From Saprospiraceae bacterium (GTDB taxonomy: Bacteria; Bacteroidota; Bacteroidia; Chitinophagales; Saprospiraceae), in NCBI GenBank assembly GCA_023299965.1, contig JALZVN010000260.1, positions 1 through 5,083 on the forward strand: a DNA stretch of 5,083 nt. Direction: 5' to 3'. Every line of letters begins with the position of its first letter. Position 1 is the first letter of the stretch. The position numbers were made by a program, and so were the translations under genes. This document shows, piece by piece, positions 1 to 5,083 of this stretch. The notes under the pieces were generated by a model that searched no databases, was not told the origin of the DNA, and saw nothing but the letters and a program-made list of their open reading frames with translations.

Positions 1-315
1 TGCTCCTAAGGAGAGTATCCATGTGGCGGAAGCGCCTAGCTTGAATATTTTATTTTGATGACTTCCAGATTGGTAAAAAGCAGCTGTCAAATACGCCAAT
101 AAGGCAGGTGCTAGAATGGCAAAAAAGAAAGAATGCGATATTGCTCTATGAAAAGCCAAGGCTGCAATATCGTCTACTACAAAATTAGCCAACACATCTA
201 GATCAGGAATAGTCCCTGCGATAGCTCCCCAAACCATAGCTCGATTGCCGAGCTTCTTGCCCATCACCACTTCTCCTACCGCCGCGCCTAAAACTATCTG
301 TGTTATGGAATCCAT
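1..315 (-). CDS. YdjM/YbcI-family membrane-bound metal-dependent hydrolase, N-terminal part (C-terminus beyond window)
   Basis: This is the first 105 codons of a gene that runs off the left edge; no stop is reached. The start MDSITQ and the following LGAAVGE, then KLGNRAMVWGAIAGTIPDLD (residues 20-40), match the usual N-terminus of the YdjM family (LexA-binding, inner-membrane-associated putative hydrolase, Pfam DUF457-like). The family's putative metal-ligand motifs are visible as P37-D38-x-D40 and HRAISHS (H56 to S62). Hydrophobic stretches near residues 22-36 and 62-80, and a third beginning around residue 98, fit a polytopic inner-membrane protein. The ATG at 315-313 is chosen because the family signature begins right at it. 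Family members are usually a few hundred residues long, so about two thirds is probably missing. The biochemical substrate is not established, and 'hydrolase' rests on the conserved His/Asp motifs. The gene follows the cupin gene after 65 bases, with a promoter-like box between them. I am sure of the family and unsure of the function. Confidence 0.87.
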   Translation of the reverse strand, partial: MDSITQIVLGAAVGEVVMGKKLGNRAMVWGAIAGTIPDLDVLANFVVDDIAALAFHRAISHSFFFAILAPALLAYLTAAFYQSGSHQNKIFKLGASATWILSLGA

Positions 316-344
316 TAGTTATACTATCGAAATTATACTTTCCG

Positions 345-352
345 CAAAAGTA
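345..352 (-). promoter_or_regulatory. Candidate Bacteroidota -7 promoter box (TACTTTTG) for the YdjM-like gene
   Basis: On the minus strand this reads TACTTTTG followed by CGG, an exact match to the Bacteroidota sigma-ABfr -7 consensus TAnnTTTG. It lies in the short gap after the cupin stop. It would start transcription near 338-340, giving a leader of roughly 25 bases before the ATG at 315. I find no TTG at the expected -33 spacing (about 17-23 bases upstream), so the promoter is only half supported. The AT-rich leader shows no Shine-Dalgarno sequence, which is normal for this phylum. Confidence 0.45.
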
Positions 353-380
353 ATATTAATCAGAGATAAAATCGAGTGCT

Positions 381-1019
381 TTAATAAATTTCAAAAATTG
401 CAATAGATACAGACACATTTTCCATGTTATGCACCCGTATCGACTCTTCATGATCAAATAATTGCCAGTATTCGAGCGCTTGTTTACCAGAAATACCCAA
501 TGCATGCTCATCCAAATTGAGTAGAATAGCCAGACTAGTATGCACAATGACCTTTGAGCTCAAAGGGGCTATCTCCAACTTTCGAAAAGAAAACAAGTCG
601 TTTTTAAAGACATAATCTTCCCCTAACGAGGAAGAAACAATACGCTGAGGAATGCCTGTTTTATGCTCTACTGTGAAAAAACGGATAGCCGTGGTATCAA
701 TATTGGCAAAGCGATGTATAAACGGCCCATTAGATAGTTCAAATTTGCCCCCAGCATAGTGCGTCGGCAATTGAACCTCTCTACTGTCTTCACCAAGATC
801 CTCTAACCACATCTTCCCGCCCTGAGTGGCTACATAACAATAGTTATAATCATGTCGATGCATCAGTGCAGTATCTCCAGGCATAGCTACGATTTCTAGT
901 ATTCTGATAGTAGCATCCTCATGTAGGATATGATGTAAAGGCTCCTCTCCGACCGGAATCTGGCAGATGATACTTTGCCATGAGACAAAATACATCAACA
1001 CTATAAAAGCATATTTCAT
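381..1019 (-). CDS. Exported cupin-domain protein with a degenerate second cupin half
   Basis: The 212-residue product starts with a Sec-type signal peptide: MKYAFIVLMYFVSW, then a polar stretch with probable cleavage near the IICQ-IP junction (about residue 19-20). The Cys there is not in a proper lipobox (SIIC), so a lipoprotein is less likely. Residues 39-119 form a small beta-rich cupin domain. Motif 1 is G48-x5-H54-R-H56 followed by GGK at 67-69. Motif 2 is PFIHRFAN, giving H102 and N106. Three histidines could bind a metal; the classical motif-1 Glu is absent, with Tyr/Cys in its place, as I recall in related HxHxxY cupins. Residues 143-212 look like a second, decayed copy: RKLEIAP echoes RILEIVA, and RVHNMEN repeats the H-x3-N pattern (H197, N201). 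The likely location is the periplasm or the outer-membrane surface. The substrate is unknown; sensing or binding a small ligand is as plausible as catalysis. The start at 1019 is the only one that keeps a full signal peptide. Only a 98-base gap with a terminator separates it from sprA. Confidence 0.85.
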   Translation of the reverse strand: MKYAFIVLMYFVSWQSIICQIPVGEEPLHHILHEDATIRILEIVAMPGDTALMHRHDYNYCYVATQGGKMWLEDLGEDSREVQLPTHYAGGKFELSNGPFIHRFANIDTTAIRFFTVEHKTGIPQRIVSSSLGEDYVFKNDLFSFRKLEIAPLSSKVIVHTSLAILLNLDEHALGISGKQALEYWQLFDHEESIRVHNMENVSVSIAIFEIY

Positions 1020-1054
1020 GCAACTAAGGTACGAATAAGGATTAGCTAGGACAT

Positions 1055-1091
1055 AAAAAAGGGAGAAGCATCATATTGATGCTTCTCCCTT
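1055..1091 (-). terminator. Rho-independent terminator of sprA
   Basis: This is a perfect inverted repeat: 13-base arms at 1061-1073 and 1077-1089 (GGGAGAAGCATCA and its complement) around a 3-base loop. Two extra A-T pairs at the base are possible. On the minus strand the hairpin is followed at once by six T (1060-1055), the classic intrinsic terminator layout. It begins 26-29 bases after the sprA stop codon at 1120-1118. The plus-strand side has no comparable T run, so it probably works only in the sprA direction. It should largely uncouple the cupin gene from sprA transcription. Confidence 0.9.
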
Positions 1092-1117
1092 ACTATCTAA
1101 ATTTATTTAAACAATCT

Positions 1118-4100
1118 TTAGTTTAATGTAAACTGAACTTGTACACCACCCTGCGAACTTGTAATTGGGAAAGATGAACTAATCTTAGGGTTGGTAAAAC
1201 TATAATCAAAGAATAGTCTCAAATTGAGATTATCATTTACATCATAATCGACAGAAGGAGATATTCTCAAAGAAGTAAGACCTCTAGTAGCAGTGAATGT
1301 TCCACTTTCTATAGAGTGATTACCCGTAAGATCATCTCGTAAAGAAAAATCAAAAGTAAAGGTCAAGTCACTTGGCTGATCCCCACCTTTGAAATTAAGA
1401 GGAGTATCTTCATCTGCCGCACTAGAAGAAGGTGCATCGTCATCATCCTTATTTGAAGACTTACCTTTCCTCTTCTTAGCACTCCCGCCTTTTAAAAAGC
1501 CAATAATCACATCTTTAGCTACATACGATGCTCCAATCGTCCATGCAGTTGTATTGGTTTCAGCCAATATAAAATCTGTAAGTCCTAATCTCAAATCTCT
1601 GGATCTACTATAATCCAACCTCAGACTCAACTCATTATCAAACTGCATATCTACACCCAACAACGGCGAGAACTCCTCTGTAATGGTTATCGCCGGGACC
1701 TCAAATCTTGAATAGAAGTTCTGCGTAATTCCATTCTTCTGGAATGGGTTATTAATATCATAGTCCAAATCTGTATTAAATGAATTAACACTTAATGTTG
1801 ATCTATAGCTGTGGTTAAGCGTGAAACTCTTAAATACGTTTTCGAATGCAGGTATCTTTTCTAGGCCTCGATAATTTACTCTCCAGTTCAACTTTGGTAA
1901 AGTCCTTAGTTGATCTTCAAATCCAACCGCCACATCATTTGCATCTTGCTGTGTATAAGCTGCCAAGAAAGAAGGTATCAACACATCTACACTCGTCTCT
2001 CCAAAGCCCTCTGTAAATATTGTGCTATCTCTATCATGCGTCCCTATCCCAAGTCTCCCAGAGATTACCTCTCTATTGTCTAAGAATTCAGAAAATAAGT
2101 TTTGATAATCTATCTCATCATTATTACCAAATAGAGATTGCAGAGCAAAGAACGAAGTCGTGTACGAACCATTTTCTCTCGGAGTCAAATGTTCAAAGTC
2201 GCCTGTGTCTTCGTTCTGAGAGAAGAGTTCTGAATTGTTTCTTACTACATTTCTATTTGCTTCAAGCTCAATTCTAAAATCTTTAAAAGGCTCTATCGTT
2301 AAATTCGCGGTGATATTTTGAGTTCTAGTTTGAGTGATCTCATGGTTCTGTAGACACACACCTGTTATCCAGCCTGCCTCTCCAGCCTCATCTATCCAAG
2401 CTTGGTCTGGTTGCAAACCAGCTACGAAATCCCAACCTGGAGCACTGAATCCTTCTTCCAATCCTAGATATTGCGTGTTCGGCAAATATCCTGGCAAGAC
2501 AGTAGAAAGGTTTTCTTGATAGTTCAACCTACCTTTTCTAATCAACATAAATGGTCGTATCAATACTTTTTCAGCAATCGACAGCTCTCTTTCTTTCTTT
2601 GTCTTAGTCTTCTTTTTATCCCCTTTATCGGCTTTATCTGTTGTAGCAGTTTGCAATCTCGAACTCCCTCTACTACTTCTAGAGTTACTTCTATTCCCTC
2701 CGTTAATCTTACTTAAATATTTAGATTTTTTATACAGCTGTTCAAAATTCAACTCTAAATTTCCTTGTCTATTAGATGAATTCTGGATAATATTACCCAA
2801 CTCTGTCACATTTAAGGCAGCGGCATCCCATCCGTAGGAAGCACTATATTGCACTCGCGCGCTCACCCAGTCTAGCAAAGGAATACTTTTAAATGGTAAA
2901 GTATAGCTTACATTAGCATTGTGTGCATAACTCTTGTTTCTTCCTAATCCTCTTAAATTTTCTACTATAAAATCATTTAATTCATCTCGGGGTCTTAATA
3001 CACCATTTTGGTCAAACTCACTCAATTCATCAATAACAGATAAATTATTAGCATTAAAATTAAAATCTAAGTTCTTGGTTAAATTCCACTGCAAAGTGTA
3101 ATTTCTATCCCAAGTAAATCGCTTATCAAAAAATGTATTAAACTGTGCTTCTTCTCCAGCAAATCGATATTTCGTTTCCGCTCTAGTTCTATCCACAATA
3201 GTATTGAAAGAAAATGAACTAGGAATCAAATTGATATTGGCATCCTTAATAAGTCCTAAATGCTTACCTAACTTTTCCCCTTTTATCAACTTTTTAAACG
3301 GAGAAATATATAATGGCTTGGTGCTATAGTTATAGCTTACTGCTCCACGTGTCTGATCTATCCTATCTCTTTCTATCAAAGGATCCGATTTTTCAGTAAT
3401 TGTCTTAGCGTAAGTAAAAGAGAAATTCGAAATATCAAAAGGCAACGGCACCCTTTCTGTAGTCCTCTCTTTTCGCACATTCGTAAAGTTATAGGTCTTA
3501 ATAGAAGACACATCCTGTGCTTGTTCTCGAATAGTTTCTCTTTCTTCACGGTCTTCTGCCCGAGCAAGTTTCTCTTTGAGCGGAATATCTAAATCATAAG
3601 GATCAAATTCAGGATTCTTTCTTGTTTCTGAAATAGAAGCATAAAATGGAATCTTCACCTCCCACTCTTCAGGTAAAAACTTTGATAATTCTAAACTAGT
3701 CGTTGCATCAAATGAAAGCACCTCCTCTCTCTGTGTCTGCGCAAGCTTTTCGTTCAATCGTCTCCAACCATTAGATCTATACTCCGTAGATACACTCACG
3801 TTACCAAAATCTGCCAGTTGCATATCTAATCTTGCTATAGCAGCTCCACCGGCACGTTCATCAAGACCATTGAGTCTAAGTTCATTCACCCATACTTCAG
3901 CACAAACAGTTCCTCCTCCATTCTTTTTGTTCCGCACCCCAAGCATCATTCCTTTGACTAAACCTAAATTTGGATTTCCTTTTACCCTGACTGTATTCAT
4001 ACGCGTACCACCCGGATCATTTGGATTCTCCACTTGTTGCTCAAACACATCTGTAATAGCAAAACCAGCAATGCCATTTCTCTCTACCTTAATATCTCTA

Positions 4101-5083
4101 AGCAATTGTAGCTCAAAATTGATCTCATTTTCAGCTCGCCAAACTTCATTTATAAAATCATCTGATCCATCATTGGTGATATCGGGGTCAGATAAAAGCA
4201 GCGGTATTTCATATTCATAATAATTCTCTTCATAATCCGATCCAATCCTCATAAAGAAAGAAAGATCGTCAAATTCAGCTGGAGTAGGAGAATTGAGTAT
4301 ATCCTCTGCGTGAACAAACATTTTTATTCTTTCATACACCCTCATATCAAAATTGATATTTCGATAAATGGCTCGAGCATCTCCATCTTGAAGATCACAA
4401 ACGTTCAAGGCAAGCGACTGCTCATTCTGCAATATCTGTGGAAAGGCACCAAGCGATTGTTCCCTTTGTATACCTCTTGGTATCACATAATTGAATGGAG
4501 CTTTCTCCGAGTTTTCTTCAATGTTTACAGAGTTCACAACAAACTCAGTTCCATCATCTGCCTCAGGTCCAATACTGATACCAGGTTGATCGAGATTTCT
4601 CTGATATCTTCTCCATTGATTTCTTACCAATTCTAAAGTGGCAAATCTAAGGTTAACCGTAGTAGAGAAATCCTTCAAGTACATTCTCATAAATCGAATA
4701 GAACGGAAATTCTGTATCCCTCCTACTCTTCTCGTAAACTCATTTAATGGGATAAGGTATCTGTACCAAATACGTCCATTACTTCCCACTTGAGTATCCG
4801 CAATAAATCTATTCAAGGAGACGCCATTTATTCCATCGTGAGAGATAGGTATTTCGTATTGAAAGTAAGACTCCGTTTCACTCAATGTATTATCTGTATT
4901 CAAATCCTCAGAATCTGGTATATTGGTACTTGACTGCAGTCTACCTCCAAGATCACCAATGGACCCAGCGTTATTGGCTGCTGAGTTACCTTGTTGATTA
5001 TTAAATTTCGCATAACGCTTCATAGGGATCTCTGAAACTCTAGCAACTTCATCGGAAGATGCATTATCAAAAAATCTAAAGTT
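1118..5083 (-). CDS. sprA: SprA/Sov, T9SS outer-membrane translocon and gliding motility protein, C-terminal part (N-terminus beyond window)
   Basis: This is an open frame of 1321 codons plus TAA that enters from the right edge. The internal ATG at 5023 is not the start, because 20 more in-frame codons continue to the edge. Full-length SprA is about 2300-2400 residues, so roughly the last 55% is here, without signal peptide or N-terminal repeat. SprA forms the giant (36-strand in the Flavobacterium johnsoniae structure) barrel that exports T9SS cargo and works with PorV and a periplasmic plug. Residues are numbered from the window edge. Hallmarks recognised from family memory are: NNQQGNS (28-34) then EDLNTDNTLSETE (59-71); NIEEN and the NEQSLALNV...DGDARAIYRNINFDMR block (about 185-261); AEVWVNELRLNGLD with QLADFGNVSVS (about 392-430); a charged helix-like stretch (about 499-520) ending in NFTNVRKER; KLIKGEKLGKHLGL (from 597); and RNYTLQWNLTKNLDFNFN (about 658-675). 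The rest is alternating beta strands, ending in GGVQVQFTLN, a typical outer-membrane C-terminus. There is no frameshift or internal stop. Confidence 0.96.
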   Translation of the reverse strand, partial: NFRFFDNASSDEVARVSEIPMKRYAKFNNQQGNSAANNAGSIGDLGGRLQSSTNIPDSEDLNTDNTLSETESYFQYEIPISHDGINGVSLNRFIADTQVGSNGRIWYRYLIPLNEFTRRVGGIQNFRSIRFMRMYLKDFSTTVNLRFATLELVRNQWRRYQRNLDQPGISIGPEADDGTEFVVNSVNIEENSEKAPFNYVIPRGIQREQSLGAFPQILQNEQSLALNVCDLQDGDARAIYRNINFDMRVYERIKMFVHAEDILNSPTPAEFDDLSFFMRIGSDYEENYYEYEIPLLLSDPDITNDGSDDFINEVWRAENEINFELQLLRDIKVERNGIAGFAITDVFEQQVENPNDPGGTRMNTVRVKGNPNLGLVKGMMLGVRNKKNGGGTVCAEVWVNELRLNGLDERAGGAAIARLDMQLADFGNVSVSTEYRSNGWRRLNEKLAQTQREEVLSFDATTSLELSKFLPEEWEVKIPFYASISETRKNPEFDPYDLDIPLKEKLARAEDREERETIREQAQDVSSIKTYNFTNVRKERTTERVPLPFDISNFSFTYAKTITEKSDPLIERDRIDQTRGAVSYNYSTKPLYISPFKKLIKGEKLGKHLGLIKDANINLIPSSFSFNTIVDRTRAETKYRFAGEEAQFNTFFDKRFTWDRNYTLQWNLTKNLDFNFNANNLSVIDELSEFDQNGVLRPRDELNDFIVENLRGLGRNKSYAHNANVSYTLPFKSIPLLDWVSARVQYSASYGWDAAALNVTELGNIIQNSSNRQGNLELNFEQLYKKSKYLSKINGGNRSNSRSSRGSSRLQTATTDKADKGDKKKTKTKKERELSIAEKVLIRPFMLIRKGRLNYQENLSTVLPGYLPNTQYLGLEEGFSAPGWDFVAGLQPDQAWIDEAGEAGWITGVCLQNHEITQTRTQNITANLTIEPFKDFRIELEANRNVVRNNSELFSQNEDTGDFEHLTPRENGSYTTSFFALQSLFGNNDEIDYQNLFSEFLDNREVISGRLGIGTHDRDSTIFTEGFGETSVDVLIPSFLAAYTQQDANDVAVGFEDQLRTLPKLNWRVNYRGLEKIPAFENVFKSFTLNHSYRSTLSVNSFNTDLDYDINNPFQKNGITQNFYSRFEVPAITITEEFSPLLGVDMQFDNELSLRLDYSRSRDLRLGLTDFILAETNTTAWTIGASYVAKDVIIGFLKGGSAKKRKGKSSNKDDDDAPSSSAADEDTPLNFKGGDQPSDLTFTFDFSLRDDLTGNHSIESGTFTATRGLTSLRISPSVDYDVNDNLNLRLFFDYSFTNPKISSSFPITSSQGGVQVQFTLN
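1394..1477 (-). other. Low-complexity charged loop in the SprA barrel (Lys-rich then Asp-rich)
   Basis: This codes for residues 1203-1230 of the SprA fragment. KKRKGKSSNK is followed by DDDD, a Ser/Ala stretch and DEDTPLN, after which beta strands resume at SDLTFTFDFSL. It reads as a disordered hydrophilic loop joining two transmembrane beta strands near the end of the barrel. SprA proteins commonly carry variable loops here, so it is probably a tolerated loop rather than a domain. Which side of the membrane it faces is not clear from sequence alone. Confidence 0.6.
2579..2704 (-). other. Low-complexity Ser/Arg and Lys-rich linker in SprA
   Basis: This codes for residues 794-835 of the SprA fragment. 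It starts with an Asn/Gly/Ser/Arg-rich part (NGGNRSNSRSSRGSS), passes through a Thr/Asp segment and ends in a strongly basic run (KGDKKKTKTKKERELS). It lies between the conserved stretch QGNLELNFEQLYKKSKYL and IAEKVLIRPFMLIRKGRLNY. The composition points to a flexible, solvent-exposed loop between barrel strands. Family members seem to vary in length here, so I infer a loop of low sequence constraint. Confidence 0.6.

Noticed and set aside
316..380. Terminator after the cupin stop codon
   Set aside because: The gap is AT-rich but I find no stable inverted repeat followed by a T run, so read-through into the YdjM-like gene remains possible.
356..547. Minus-strand open frame of 63 codons
   Set aside because: It is a different frame over the 3' end of the cupin gene. 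Its Cys/Trp-rich product resembles no known protein.
961..963. Cupin signal peptide as a lipoprotein signal (Cys at residue 19)
   Set aside because: The residues before the Cys are S-I-I, not the small residues expected in a lipobox, so ordinary signal peptidase I cleavage is more likely.
1389..2716. Four shorter plus-strand open frames (1389-1613, 2020-2277, 2334-2519, 2471-2716)
   Set aside because: All are antisense to sprA, short and without recognisable motifs. The last two overlap each other, as expected for chance frames.
3376..3567. Minus-strand open frame of 63 codons
   Set aside because: It is out of frame within sprA, and the sprA frame there matches the family (the charged stretch before NFTNVRKER).
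3870..4220. Plus-strand open frame of 116 codons
   Set aside because: It lies fully inside and antisense to the conserved SprA reading frame. Its Ser/Phe/Pro-rich product looks like a shadow translation and has no recognisable domain.
4310..4636. Plus-strand open frame of 108 codons
   Set aside because: It is antisense to the strongly conserved DGDARAIYRN/NFDMR region of SprA. The composition fits a frame shadow and there is no promoter evidence.
5021..5023. ATG as a possible start of the large gene
   Set aside because: Twenty in-frame codons lie upstream up to the window edge, and the protein from this point matches the middle of SprA rather than a signal peptide, so it is an internal Met.

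Overview
This window comes from an AT-rich Bacteroidota genome. The main evidence is a large, uninterrupted reading frame on the minus strand that I recognise as SprA (Sov in Porphyromonas), the outer-membrane translocon of the type IX secretion system (T9SS), which is known only from this phylum. A TACTTTTG promoter box and the lack of Shine-Dalgarno sequences also fit Bacteroidota. The class is not certain. From memory, many Flavobacteriia have gcvH directly after sprA. It is absent here, which weakly favours another class such as Cytophagia, Saprospiria or Sphingobacteriia.

All three genes lie on the minus strand, so they read from right to left. (1) 5083-1118 is the C-terminal 1321 residues of SprA. 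The gene runs off the right edge, so its signal peptide and N-terminal half are missing. (2) 1091-1055 is a strong intrinsic terminator just after the sprA stop. (3) 1019-381 encodes a small exported protein with one clear cupin domain and a second, degenerate cupin-like half. (4) 352-345 is a Bacteroidota-type -7 box in the 65-base gap after the cupin gene. (5) 315-1 is the N-terminal 105 residues of a YdjM/YbcI-type membrane-bound metal-dependent hydrolase, cut by the left edge.

SprA forms the very large outer-membrane barrel through which T9SS cargo (proteins with C-terminal targeting domains, including gliding adhesins) leaves the periplasm. The cupin protein and the YdjM-like protein have no known T9SS role. 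The terminator suggests that sprA ends its own transcription unit, so the neighbours are probably only co-oriented with it. There is no gene-free stretch longer than 98 bases. I see no RNA gene, CRISPR array, insertion sequence or phage signature, and no convincing sign of an undescribed system. The most unusual item is the exported two-cupin protein.
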